A stretch of DNA of 42,138 nucleotides, from NCBI GenBank assembly GCA_029547705.1, contig JAKPOU010000002.1:1-42138 (forward strand), written 5' to 3'. A program made the position numbers and the translations under genes. The notes beneath the pieces are model-generated. The model was given only the letters and a program-made list of their open reading frames with translations. It searched no databases and was not told the DNA's origin. This document shows positions 17,725-26,448 of the stretch, piece by piece. The DNA is from Bacteroidota bacterium (GTDB lineage Bacteria > Bacteroidota > Bacteroidia > Bacteroidales > VadinHA17). Numbering within the stretch: the first letter of the stretch is position 1; each line of letters begins with the position of its first letter.

Positions 17725-19899
17725 ATGATTAAAAACACCACGATTTTTGTCCTGTTCCTCTCATTATACGTCTCAATCCTCAAGGGTCAGACAGGGGATG
17801 AACTTAATATTTTAAAGAATAACTGGCTTCTGTACAGTGATGCCGCGAATTCATTATATCATCATTTGACCGGCGAAGCATATAAATTACTGGATAAAAG
17901 GGCTGAAACCATAAACCAGCTCCGAAGTGCCGGAGACTGGCAGAAAAGGCAGGAAGAAGTCCGCAGGGAACTGTGGGATATTATCGGTCCCTTCCCTGAA
18001 AAAACACCCCTGAATGCAAGGATAACAGGAAAGGTCAGGAAAAAAGGCTACAGTATTGAAAACGTGATCTATGAATCATTGCCCGGGCTGCATGTTACGG
18101 CATCACTTTTCATTCCCGACAATATCAGGAAGCCTGCCCCTGCGATTCTGTTCTGCTGCGGTCACAGCCATGGAGCCTACAGGCTGGAATATTACCAGCT
18201 TCCCCTGCTGAATCTTGTAAAGAAAGGATTTATTGTCCTGGCCTTTGATCCGCTGTCACAGGGTGAACGGCTGCAGTATTTCGACCCCGGAAAGGGAGAA
18301 TCCCTTATCGGCAGTTCAACAAAGGAACACTCCTACCCTGCCGTTCAGGTTTTTCTTAATTCAAAATCCATAGCCCGCTATTTTATCTGGGATGGAATAA
18401 GAGGAATTGATTACCTGGTAAGCCGCAGGGAAGTTGACCCGCAGAGGATCGGAGTACACGGGCTGTCGGGCGGGGGAACGCAGACAGCTTATATTTCCGC
18501 ACTGGATGACCGGGTTGCGGCTTCAGCACCGGCCGGCTACATAACCGGTTTTCGCAGACTTCTTCAATCCATAGGGGTCCAGGACGGGGAACAGAACCTT
18601 TATCATCAGCTGACCAGGGGCATAGACCATGCCGATTATATAGAGCTTAGAGCACCCCGGCCCACCCTCATCATGGCCACAACAAGGGATTTCTTCAGCA
18701 TCCAGGGAACCCGCGAGACATATGAAGAGGTAAAACGTGCCTATACCATGCTTGGAGCTCCCGGGAACATTGAAATCACCGAGGATGATTGTGGTCACGA
18801 TTATACAAGAAAAAACCGTGAGGCAATGTATGCATTCTTCCAGAAACATCTGGGATTGCCGGGATCTTCCTCTGAAGAAGAAGTTGATTTTGCCACGGAG
18901 CAGGAGCTTCAGAAAACATCCACAGGACAATTGTCAACTTCCCTTGAGGGACTGACTGTCTTCGATCTTAACAAAAGAGAATCAGAACCGCTGCTGGCCG
19001 GACTTGAGGCAAAAAGAAAAAACTATCCTGAGGGCCTTTCGGATATTGTTACTTCTGCCGGAAAGCTGTCTGGTTTCATTTATCCTTCCGGGGGCCGGGA
19101 ACCGGTATTTGCCGGGCGGTTTCAAAGAGATGATTATGCTGTTGAAAAATATTTTGTAAAGGGAGAAGGCAATTACGTCATTCCCTATCTTCTGATTAAG
19201 CCCCGAAAGCCAGGAAACAAGGCCGTAATCTGTCTGTATCCCGGCGGAAAACCGGAAATGATTCAGGAAGGAGGAGAGATTGAATGGTTTGTTAGAAATG
19301 GCTTTACAGTGCTGGTTCCGGATATTATCGGAACAGGTGAGACAGGACCGGGTATATTCCGGGGAGATGCAGTGATTATGGGTGTTTCAAACAACATGTG
19401 GTTCACATCTGTCATAACTGGCAAAAGCATAGCAGGAATCCGGGCAGCTGATATTATCAGACTAAGGATGCTGCTTACCCAAAAGGAAGGGATCAGGGAA
19501 GTTTATGGCCTGGCCGTAAAGGAAATGACTCCCGTGATGCTGCATGCTTCGGCATTCGATCAGGAAATAGCAGGAACAGCCCTTGTTGAACCTCTTTCCT
19601 CGTACCGTTCCATCGCACTAAATCCCTTTTATCATACAGGCTTTGTCCATAATATTGTAGCGGGAGCCCTTACAGGCTATGATCTGCCTGATCTTGCCGG
19701 CACAATTGCACCGAGGAAACTGTTAATGATCGGAACAACTGACGGAACGGGTGAAGGAACCGGTTTGGAGAATACTGAGACGGACCTTGAAGTGATAAGA
19801 AACTGCTACCGGCTTAAAAATGCATCCGGACACTTGAGCATAATCCCTGATTACACCGGAGACGGCCTGTTTGAGCAGTTAGCAGACTGGATTAAGTAA
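17725..19899 (+). CDS. Two-domain alpha/beta hydrolase (tandem esterase, second domain inactive?)
   Basis: A 724-residue exported protein (signal peptide to about residue 21) with two alpha/beta-hydrolase domains in tandem. The first (about 80-385) has the nucleophile elbow GVHGLSGGG with Ser248, an Asp in TTRDFF and His in DDCGHDYTRKN: a complete triad. The second (about 430-724) keeps the fold (VICLYPGGK, VLVPDIIGTGE, AGIRAADIIRLRMLL) but at the expected elbow reads VYGLAVKE, with Ala597 where the Ser should be. It looks like a catalytically dead copy, perhaps used for binding or dimer contacts. Such tandem acetyl-xylan-esterase-like proteins occur in Bacteroidota and Planctomycetes glycan loci. 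It is flanked by 143- and 214-base gaps, so it may have its own promoter. Confidence 0.85.
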   Translation: MIKNTTIFVLFLSLYVSILKGQTGDELNILKNNWLLYSDAANSLYHHLTGEAYKLLDKRAETINQLRSAGDWQKRQEEVRRELWDIIGPFPEKTPLNARITGKVRKKGYSIENVIYESLPGLHVTASLFIPDNIRKPAPAILFCCGHSHGAYRLEYYQLPLLNLVKKGFIVLAFDPLSQGERLQYFDPGKGESLIGSSTKEHSYPAVQVFLNSKSIARYFIWDGIRGIDYLVSRREVDPQRIGVHGLSGGGTQTAYISALDDRVAASAPAGYITGFRRLLQSIGVQDGEQNLYHQLTRGIDHADYIELRAPRPTLIMATTRDFFSIQGTRETYEEVKRAYTMLGAPGNIEITEDDCGHDYTRKNREAMYAFFQKHLGLPGSSSEEEVDFATEQELQKTSTGQLSTSLEGLTVFDLNKRESEPLLAGLEAKRKNYPEGLSDIVTSAGKLSGFIYPSGGREPVFAGRFQRDDYAVEKYFVKGEGNYVIPYLLIKPRKPGNKAVICLYPGGKPEMIQEGGEIEWFVRNGFTVLVPDIIGTGETGPGIFRGDAVIMGVSNNMWFTSVITGKSIAGIRAADIIRLRMLLTQKEGIREVYGLAVKEMTPVMLHASAFDQEIAGTALVEPLSSYRSIALNPFYHTGFVHNIVAGALTGYDLPDLAGTIAPRKLLMIGTTDGTGEGTGLENTETDLEVIRNCYRLKNASGHLSIIPDYTGDGLFEQLADWIK

Positions 19900-20081
19900 G
19901 CGTGATAAGCACCGGCAGTTACAGGAAAAGTGCAGGAGAATTTCGCAAAGGCCGGTGATCTGACAGTTTTATTGTCCGTCCCGGCCCGGCCCTATCCGCA
20001 TCCCGGGAAATTTTCTGCCTGATGCTCACTTTGGTCCTTTCTGAAAAAAGGATATTACAATGAAGATAATCAGATAATTTA

Positions 20082-20089
20082 TATCTTTG
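20082..20089 (+). promoter_or_regulatory. Candidate Bacteroidota -7 promoter box
   Basis: TATCTTTG matches TAnnTTTG and lies 24 bases before the start codon of the DoxX-fusion gene, at the end of a 214-base intergenic region. Transcription would begin a few bases downstream, giving a short leader. The -33 region has no convincing TTTG. Confidence 0.45.
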
Positions 20090-20113
20090 ATTACAGGAAC
20101 AATCTGATAAAAA

Positions 20114-21625
20114 ATGAAAAAATACCTGATCTGGTTGCTTACAACACTGAGAATCCTTGTAGGATGGCATTTCCTTTATGAAGGAATTATTAAGCTGATG
20201 ACACCGGGCTGGACCTCTAAGCTCTATCTGATGGGATCCACCTGGCTCTTCTCCGGCATTTTTCAGAAAATGGCTGAATCCCAGATGATTGTCAGCATTG
20301 TGGATTTCTTGAATATCTGGGGTCTGATACTTATCGGGATCTCACTGTTTATCGGCCTTGCTGTCCGTTGGTCATCCATTGCCGGTGCCATCCTCCTACT
20401 GTTCTATTTTGTTGCCTACCCGCCTATTCCGGGTCACACTTTCGGCACCGCAACAGAAGGAAGCTATTTGTGGGTAAACAAGAATCTGATAGAACTGGCC
20501 CTGCTTATAGTCTTCGCTGCTGTTTCATCCGCTTCCTTCTTCGGAATTGACAGACTGATAAAAAGGTGGAAAGAGGAAAAACCCCATGCTCCGGTTCCGC
20601 CGGTTAAAAAGGAAAGCCTTACGCTTCAGCGGAGGCAGATGCTTCGTGATCTGATCTCAATACCCTTCCTCGGAGCTTTCGCATATGCAGTGTACAGGAA
20701 AAGAAAATGGGACAGCTATGAACGGAAATTCCTGGCAGAAAACACTGATGCCTTATCCGGAGCAACACTCAAAACATTTACGTTTTCTTCCCTTGATGAT
20801 CTGAAGGGACAGGTACCCAGGGGAAGCATTGCAGGAATTGAACTCAGCAGGCTCATAATGGGGGGAAACCTCATCGGCGGCTGGTCACATGCCCGCGATC
20901 TGATATATACCGATAAGCTGGTAAAGGCATATCATACCGATGAAAAGGTTATGATGACAATGCAGCTGGCGGAGAAATGCGGAATCAATGCAATCCTCAC
21001 CAATCCGGCTCTTTGCAGGATAATAAACAAATACTGGAAGGAGACCGGGGGAAAAATGAAATTCATTTCTGATGGCGGCGGATCGGAGGAATCGATAAGA
21101 AACTCGGTAAATGGCGGTGCCTGTACGGTATATGTGCACGGAGGGGATGCAGACCGACTGGTTTACAACGGCAAGGTTGACCAGATAGCAAAAAATCTTG
21201 AAATTATCCGCAGCTATGGAATGCCGGCAGGAATCGGAGCTCACAGGCTCGAAACCATTATTGCATGCGTTGAGGCCGGAATCATACCCGATTACTGGGT
21301 TAAAACCATTCATCACCATAATTACTGGTCTGCAAAGGTTGACCTTGAACGCCAGACAACAGTGGATGAAGGTTACAAGGACAATATGTGGGATTTCACT
21401 CCCCGTGAAACGATTGAATTCATGAGCAGGCTTGAACAGCCGTGGATCGGATACAAGATCCTGGCTGCAGGAGCAATCCGGCCCGAAGACGGTTTCCGCT
21501 ATGCCTTCAGCAATGGTGCAGATTTTGTCTGTGTGGGAATGTATGATTTCCAGGTTGTGGAGGACTGCAACATTGCACTTGACACACTTGCAAATGTTAA
21601 CCGCACAAGACCATGGAGAGGATAA
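20114..21625 (+). CDS. DoxX-domain / TIM-barrel fusion protein
   Basis: A 503-residue membrane protein made of two unlike parts. Residues 1-150 form four hydrophobic segments (about 3-28, 58-84, 86-105 and 124-148) with the DoxX pattern RILVGWHFLYEGIIKL near the start. DoxX proteins are small quinone- or redox-linked membrane subunits. A linker with RRQML (Arg173-Arg174) and a fifth short hydrophobic segment (about 179-194) leads into a soluble domain (about 220-503) starting IAGIELSRLIMGGNLIGG. That opening resembles aldo/keto-reductase-like TIM barrels, followed by INAILTNP, KFISDGGG, VYVHGGDADRL, IGAHRLETI, IHHHNYW and GAIRPEDGF. No obvious AKR catalytic Tyr-Lys-His set is recognised. The stop codon overlaps the next gene by 13 bases, so the two are translationally coupled. 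It could couple a sugar oxidation to the quinone pool (inference). Confidence 0.78.
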   Translation: MKKYLIWLLTTLRILVGWHFLYEGIIKLMTPGWTSKLYLMGSTWLFSGIFQKMAESQMIVSIVDFLNIWGLILIGISLFIGLAVRWSSIAGAILLLFYFVAYPPIPGHTFGTATEGSYLWVNKNLIELALLIVFAAVSSASFFGIDRLIKRWKEEKPHAPVPPVKKESLTLQRRQMLRDLISIPFLGAFAYAVYRKRKWDSYERKFLAENTDALSGATLKTFTFSSLDDLKGQVPRGSIAGIELSRLIMGGNLIGGWSHARDLIYTDKLVKAYHTDEKVMMTMQLAEKCGINAILTNPALCRIINKYWKETGGKMKFISDGGGSEESIRNSVNGGACTVYVHGGDADRLVYNGKVDQIAKNLEIIRSYGMPAGIGAHRLETIIACVEAGIIPDYWVKTIHHHNYWSAKVDLERQTTVDEGYKDNMWDFTPRETIEFMSRLEQPWIGYKILAAGAIRPEDGFRYAFSNGADFVCVGMYDFQVVEDCNIALDTLANVNRTRPWRG

Positions 21626-22452
21626 TTTCATTACTGGCAATACTGTCTGTACTGGGCGGTTTTCCGGCACAGGCACAAAATATTAAAACCGGATCCGAAA
21701 AAAGTGCTTCCGGGTTCCAGTGGCCGGAAGGGAAAAAAATGGCTCTGAGCCTGAGCTTCGATGACGCCCGCCTGACACAGATTGACAAGGGTATCCCCCT
21801 TCTGGATCAGTATAATGTGAAAGCCACATTTTATGTTTCACCGAAAGCCATGAAACAAAGGGCTGAAGGCTGGAGAAAAGCAGCTGCAAACGGACACGAC
21901 ATAGGTAATCATTCAATGGTGCATCCATGCTCCGGCAATTTCCAGTGGTCAAGAAACAGGGCCCTGGAAGACTACACCCTGAAGAAAATGCGCCGTGAAC
22001 TCGATTCAGCCAGCCTTGTGATCATGGAAGTAACAGGAGTCAAACCCCATTCTTTCGGATATCCGTGCGGACAAAAATTTGTAGGCAGAGGCAAAAAGAC
22101 CAAAAGTTATGTACCCCTTATTGCCGCGATGTTTGAAACCGGCAGGGGCTGGCTCGATGAAGCTCCGAATGACCCTGCATACTGCGATATGGCAAAGTTG
22201 TACGGAATGGAACTGGATGGCAAATCCTTTGAAGAAGTCCTGAAAATTATTGAAACAGCAAAAAACCAGGGAGGATGGCTGATATTTGCCGGTCATGAAA
22301 TGAATGACGAGCAGGCCCATCAGACATCCCTTCTTTCCACGCTGGAAGCCCTGTGCCGCTATGCCACCGACCCTTCAAACGAAATCTGGATTGACAATGT
22401 CCACAGTATAGCCAGCTATATTAACAAAAACCGCGCGGGAAACATAAAATGA
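21613..22452 (+). CDS. Polysaccharide deacetylase (NodB/CE4-like), exported
   Basis: Predicted metal-dependent deacetylase of 279 residues. After a signal peptide (cleavage near AQAQ, residue 22) the NodB motif 1 is SLSFDDA with Asp50-Asp51, and motif 2 is HDIGNHSMVHP, giving the metal ligands His100 and His104. Later segments PHSFGYPCGQ and GGWLIFAGHEM fill the positions of the remaining CE4 motifs, although the usual RxPY is altered. It would remove N- or O-acetyl groups from a glycan in the periplasm. The start overlaps the stop of the DoxX-fusion gene by 13 bases. It is the last gene of the first plus-strand block. Confidence 0.87.
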   Translation: MERIISLLAILSVLGGFPAQAQNIKTGSEKSASGFQWPEGKKMALSLSFDDARLTQIDKGIPLLDQYNVKATFYVSPKAMKQRAEGWRKAAANGHDIGNHSMVHPCSGNFQWSRNRALEDYTLKKMRRELDSASLVIMEVTGVKPHSFGYPCGQKFVGRGKKTKSYVPLIAAMFETGRGWLDEAPNDPAYCDMAKLYGMELDGKSFEEVLKIIETAKNQGGWLIFAGHEMNDEQAHQTSLLSTLEALCRYATDPSNEIWIDNVHSIASYINKNRAGNIK

Positions 22453-22561
22453 TTTTATGTGCAACTAACCGTTTAAAATCGCTCAAGTATATCGGTCACT
22501 ACAATTTGTTACGGCATTTCAGTTTATGACAATTGTTTCATTTAGTGCCAGACCTTTCTGT

Positions 22562-22660
22562 TAATTACAGCCGAGTCAGCTATAAGCATCCGTTTCAATT
22601 GATTACATCGGGTTCGGTTATTGCCCATCTATAATGGTTAATAACAGCCGCGTCAGTTAT
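22562..22660. repeat. Imperfect 22-base repeat pair and small hairpin between convergent genes
   Basis: Two 22-base copies (22562-22583 and 22639-22660, three mismatches) share the core ACAGCCGNGTCAG and lie 77 bases apart. The second copy runs into a small hairpin, CGTCAG at 22651-22656 with CTGACG at 22664-22669, immediately after the minus-strand stop codon. It may help end transcription of the DUF5916-like gene, but there is no poly-T run, so I do not call it a terminator. Nothing else is recognised in this 219-base intergenic region. Confidence 0.55.
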
Positions 22661-22671
22661 TTCCTGACGGT

Positions 22672-24849
22672 TCAGTTAAACCAATAAGACAATTTTACTA
22701 CCAGCCCCCTGTTCTTGTTCATCATGGGATCATCAGCAAAGGCATTCCCGGTATAGACTATAAACAGGTCCGAAACCGGCGCAAAACGCCACTGAAAACG
22801 GATATTGGTATTGAGATTGTCAATCTGATTGTTGTATTGAATAAAAGTGGTCAGGAAAAGATTGTTGGTAAAGGTAATATCCAGTCGTGGTCCTATCAGG
22901 ATAAGTTCTGCACTATTATACGGTTCAGGCAGTTTAATGTCGTTATAATTGGCAGTAATGGCAATACTCCCGTAAGGTTCAACCCTGTAATTAAGGGAGC
23001 CGCTTAAAAACAGCCTGTTTCCGTTATAATATCCTCCGTATAAGCCTTCCGCACTGAAATATAATAAATTACGTGTATCGGAATCGAACTTTATACCGGC
23101 ATTTTTCCAGCTGTATTCGCTTCCGGCAGGTAGTCTGACGCCAAAAGTGTTTGTAGGATCGAATGCCTGACTCAGTCTGACGAAATCTTCGGTTACGGAC
23201 AGGGTAAGCTGATCCCTGCTCTTCCATCCTATTACATATGAAATTTCTGTCTGCCTGTCCGTCATGCCCGAGGAAGGCTCGAATATGGTTTTGAATTTCA
23301 CAGCCGGTCCGTGACTCAGTATTTTACTCTCCTGCGATCCGAAGAAAAGATAGGACACAGAAGGAAAGACTTCATAAAATCCTGTTCGTCTGATGTAACC
23401 GGTTTCCGCGTTGAAATCAGCCCCCACCCATGCCTGGTCCAGGCTTGCCTTCAGAAACTGTGAGGAATATGTCAGATTGGCCCCGGCAGCCGATGCATCA
23501 GCCTTTGCCCCGGGGTAGAGCGACTGGTGATAGAACACTTTTCCCGTCCAGCGGTTATCAGGATTTGCCATATTGTACTCCAGTCCGGTCACCCGGTTGT
23601 ATTTCATTATTCCTGAAATGTTGTCGCTGTAACTCCCGGTCACCTGTTTGTTGACCAGAAAGGCAATAATACTTGACCTGCTGAAAACATTCCGTTGCAG
23701 TATGGTAACCGCATAATTGCTTGAGGGAATGGTATCCCTGGCTCCTGTCTGTATGTCCATTAACCCTATCCGCCATCTGTCGCCAAATCTTCCTGTAAGT
23801 CTTAAACCCGCGTTGACGGGCACATTAAGCCCCACACGCCTTGAAAAGAACGGCTGAATACCTGTCCTGCCCAGACTTGAGAACAAATCACTGTTTTCAA
23901 GAAAGAATTGTCTTTTTTCCGGATAGAACAATTCAAATCTGTCAAGATCGATCTGCTGCCTGTCAACTTCAACCTGCGAATAATCAGGATTTAATGTAAG
24001 ATCGAGGTTCATGGATGTTGAAAGTATCATTTTACCGTCGATTCCGGCATTCCAGTCCCATTTCGCAGCCTGGCCGTTTTCTCTCTCGGAAGTAACCTTG
24101 GCTGTACCATAGGGAATCAGTGAAAAACGCGGTCCTGCTTTTTCCGGCGGATCCTCCCATACCAGGGTTCCGGTATAGGGAAGTGAGGCATGAGGGAATT
24201 GCCGGGGCATGGGAGCCCATGCTGATTTTTCATTATTCTTCAGATCAAGCCGGCCGAAATTAATTCCCCATTCCTTCTCACCTCCGAAATATCTGAGACT
24301 TCTGAAAGGAATTGCACATTCCACAACCCACCTGTCATCATAGCTCTTTACTGCTGACCGCCATTTGATATCCCAGTTGTAATCAACCTTTATCCCCTCA
24401 TACTGTAAACCGTCTGCCTGGGATCCGGCTGCTGTAATCCCGAAAGCAAACCCGTTGGTCTGATCATTGTAAGTGTCAATGAAAAACATGAAATTGTCAT
24501 TCAGGTTGAATGAAAAATCCCTCTTCATGGATTCCGCCGGCCGTTTACCCGGCGTCGGGTCATAACATATGGCTCCGACATAAAGATTTGTATTGTCATA
24601 TGTCACATATGCAACAGTCTGGGCAATGGCATAGCCCGTATCCGTCGGAGTCACCCGCTGGAATTTTCCCGTAGGCTCAGCCAGCTTCCAGGCATTCTCA
24701 TCCAGTATACCGTCAATTGTTATATGCTCATCAGTCCTCATTGCATGAATCCGGTATTTATCCCTGTTCACACCCCTGGTCTGTGCACTCAGGTAACAGC
24801 TCAGCCCCAGAATTACTATAGCTGTGAATATATGTCGCAAAAAAGTCAT
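22672..24849 (-). CDS. DUF5916 family protein with N-terminal CBM9-like domain
   Basis: A 725-residue outer-membrane-type protein. A signal peptide (to about residue 22, SAQ) precedes a CBM9-like carbohydrate-binding domain (about 35-235) starting ITIDGILDENAW and including YVTYDNTNLYVGAICYD, NDNFMFFIDTYND, NGFAFGITAAGSQAD and VVECAIPFRSLRY. The remainder (about 240-725) consists of alternating amphipathic strands, for example FSLIPYGTAK, LDLTLNPDYSQVEVDRQ and FFLENSDLFSS, and ends in KLSYWFN, typical of a beta-barrel with terminal aromatic residues. The family is widespread in Bacteroidota and its role is not settled; glycan binding or transport at the outer membrane is plausible. It is the only minus-strand gene inside the enzyme series and must have its own promoter upstream of 24849, where a weak TATATTTA-type box can be seen. 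Confidence 0.88.
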   Translation of the reverse strand: MTFLRHIFTAIVILGLSCYLSAQTRGVNRDKYRIHAMRTDEHITIDGILDENAWKLAEPTGKFQRVTPTDTGYAIAQTVAYVTYDNTNLYVGAICYDPTPGKRPAESMKRDFSFNLNDNFMFFIDTYNDQTNGFAFGITAAGSQADGLQYEGIKVDYNWDIKWRSAVKSYDDRWVVECAIPFRSLRYFGGEKEWGINFGRLDLKNNEKSAWAPMPRQFPHASLPYTGTLVWEDPPEKAGPRFSLIPYGTAKVTSERENGQAAKWDWNAGIDGKMILSTSMNLDLTLNPDYSQVEVDRQQIDLDRFELFYPEKRQFFLENSDLFSSLGRTGIQPFFSRRVGLNVPVNAGLRLTGRFGDRWRIGLMDIQTGARDTIPSSNYAVTILQRNVFSRSSIIAFLVNKQVTGSYSDNISGIMKYNRVTGLEYNMANPDNRWTGKVFYHQSLYPGAKADASAAGANLTYSSQFLKASLDQAWVGADFNAETGYIRRTGFYEVFPSVSYLFFGSQESKILSHGPAVKFKTIFEPSSGMTDRQTEISYVIGWKSRDQLTLSVTEDFVRLSQAFDPTNTFGVRLPAGSEYSWKNAGIKFDSDTRNLLYFSAEGLYGGYYNGNRLFLSGSLNYRVEPYGSIAITANYNDIKLPEPYNSAELILIGPRLDITFTNNLFLTTFIQYNNQIDNLNTNIRFQWRFAPVSDLFIVYTGNAFADDPMMNKNRGLVVKLSYWFN

Positions 24850-24961
24850 TAATAAATATTGTTGAGATTTTAAAACGGTATTTTTCCCGTGCTAAATATA
24901 ACAACAATATTCTTTCCGTAATTTCATAACTGATGCCGGCAGTTTCATAACCCTAACGGCT

Positions 24962-25005
24962 GCGGGAACACGTCCGCACGACAGCGGGAACACGTCTGCA
25001 CGACA
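24962..25005 (+). repeat. Two-copy 22-base tandem repeat
   Basis: Two adjacent 22-base units (24962-24983 and 24984-25005) of the form GCGGGAACACGTCYGCACGA plus CA differ at one base, and a third unit begins with GCGGG. It lies in the divergent intergenic region between the DUF5916-like gene and the next esterase. That region (24850-25117, 268 bases) otherwise shows only AT-rich promoter-like DNA. Confidence 0.85.
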
Positions 25006-25117
25006 GCGGGCCGGCAGGACCGGAAACCGTGAAGGAGGCCGTTTTGTGAAATGATTAATTGTGTACATTTACAATAATCTGTATTTTACACCGAAGTGTT
25101 TCAGAAAATCTGCCGAT

Positions 25118-26425
25118 ATGAAAAAAAACCGAAGAAGCTTTATCCAACTTGCAGGAGCTGCCGGACTAAGCCTTGCCGGCGGTAAATATTTTAACCTACA
25201 TGAAGATATGACTAATAAAAAAACAGGTATGCGGGACAATCTGCTGCATAAGGCATATGATTCCGGATTAAGCGGCACGGAAGAAACAGCTGTAAATCTT
25301 ATAGGTCCTTATGGACCATGGGCTGCCGGGCTTCTGGAAAAAGACCTTCCTTCCCTTTCATTCCGCCGGAATGAGTTTACAAACTCAGAATCATGGAAGA
25401 AGGAAGCAAAAAACAGACTTGCGGAAAGGCTGGGATTCCCGGATATAGGATTAGCGCCACCGGTTAGAAAAACCAGGGAATATAGCTATGACGGCCTTCA
25501 TATTGAAGAACTTGAATGGCAGCTTCCGTACGGAAGACCGACAAGTGCTCTTTTGCTGAAACCCGCAGGTGCATCAGGAAAGCTTCCGGGGATAATCGCC
25601 TTTCATGATCACGGAGGCAATAAATATTTCGGGACCAGGAAAATTACCAGGACTTCGGAAAAACAGCATCCGCTTATCAGGGCACATCAGGAACAATACT
25701 ATGAAGGAAGGGCCTGGGCAAATGAACTTGCCCGGAAAGGCTATGTTGTACTGGTTGCCGATGCTTTTCCCTTTGCAAGCAGAAGGGTAATGATGCAGGA
25801 TGTTCCGCCTCATCAGAGGCAGGGCCTGGACGACAATAATCCTGAAAATTCCGGAAATATTGAGGCATACAACCGCTGGGCTGCACAACATGAACATGTA
25901 ATGGCAAAATCCCTGTTCAGCGCCGGCACAACATGGCCGGGTGTCTTCCTTGCCGAAGATCTGAAAGCTCTCGATATATTGTGCTCAAGAGACGATGTTG
26001 ACAGCAGCCGTATAGGATGCGGCGGACTGTCAGGCGGAGGAATGAGAACCGTTTTTGCCGGAGGTTTTGATGAAAGGATCAGATGTGCAGTATGTGTGGG
26101 ATTCATGACAACCTGGAAGGATTTCATACTTAACAAATCCTTCACTCATACATGGATGACCTATGTTCCGATATTGCCGAAAGAACTTGACTTCCCTGAG
26201 ATACTGGGACTGAGGGTGCCTCTTCCCACCCTTGTTCTGAATGACAGTGAAGACGGATTGTATACCATTGGAGAAATGAGGAAAGCTGATTCGATTCTCC
26301 GCGAAATATTCGAAAAGGCCGGTGCTGCATCCAATTATCATTGCTCATTCCATCCCGGACCCCATAAATTTGATATAGCGATGCAGAATGAGGCTTTTGA
26401 CTGGTTCGATAAATGGCTTAAATAA
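25118..26425 (+). CDS. Tat-exported alpha/beta hydrolase (acetyl-xylan-esterase-like)
   Basis: From Met at 25118 (435 residues) the N-terminus is MKKNRRSFIQLAGAAG, a Tat signal; an earlier ATG at 25061 adds 19 residues before it and is less likely. The hydrolase domain has IIAFHDHGGNKYFG (oxyanion region), YVVLVADAFPF and a nucleophile elbow CGGLSGGGM with Ser305. The acid is probably the Asp in LNDSEDG and the His is in HPGPHKF near the C-terminus, so the triad looks complete. It is related to the dienelactone-hydrolase or acetyl-esterase group found in glycan loci and is one of four such hydrolases in this window. Its stop is 23 bases before the next esterase gene, so the two form an operon. 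The leaving group is unknown. Confidence 0.85.
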   Translation: MKKNRRSFIQLAGAAGLSLAGGKYFNLHEDMTNKKTGMRDNLLHKAYDSGLSGTEETAVNLIGPYGPWAAGLLEKDLPSLSFRRNEFTNSESWKKEAKNRLAERLGFPDIGLAPPVRKTREYSYDGLHIEELEWQLPYGRPTSALLLKPAGASGKLPGIIAFHDHGGNKYFGTRKITRTSEKQHPLIRAHQEQYYEGRAWANELARKGYVVLVADAFPFASRRVMMQDVPPHQRQGLDDNNPENSGNIEAYNRWAAQHEHVMAKSLFSAGTTWPGVFLAEDLKALDILCSRDDVDSSRIGCGGLSGGGMRTVFAGGFDERIRCAVCVGFMTTWKDFILNKSFTHTWMTYVPILPKELDFPEILGLRVPLPTLVLNDSEDGLYTIGEMRKADSILREIFEKAGAASNYHCSFHPGPHKFDIAMQNEAFDWFDKWLK

Positions 26426-26448
26426 CTACTGCGTTTTTCCATAAGGAA

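Noticed and set aside
20885..21676. Long open frame opposite the DoxX-fusion gene
   Set aside because: It has no recognisable domain, and the plus-strand gene is supported by its membrane segments and barrel motifs.
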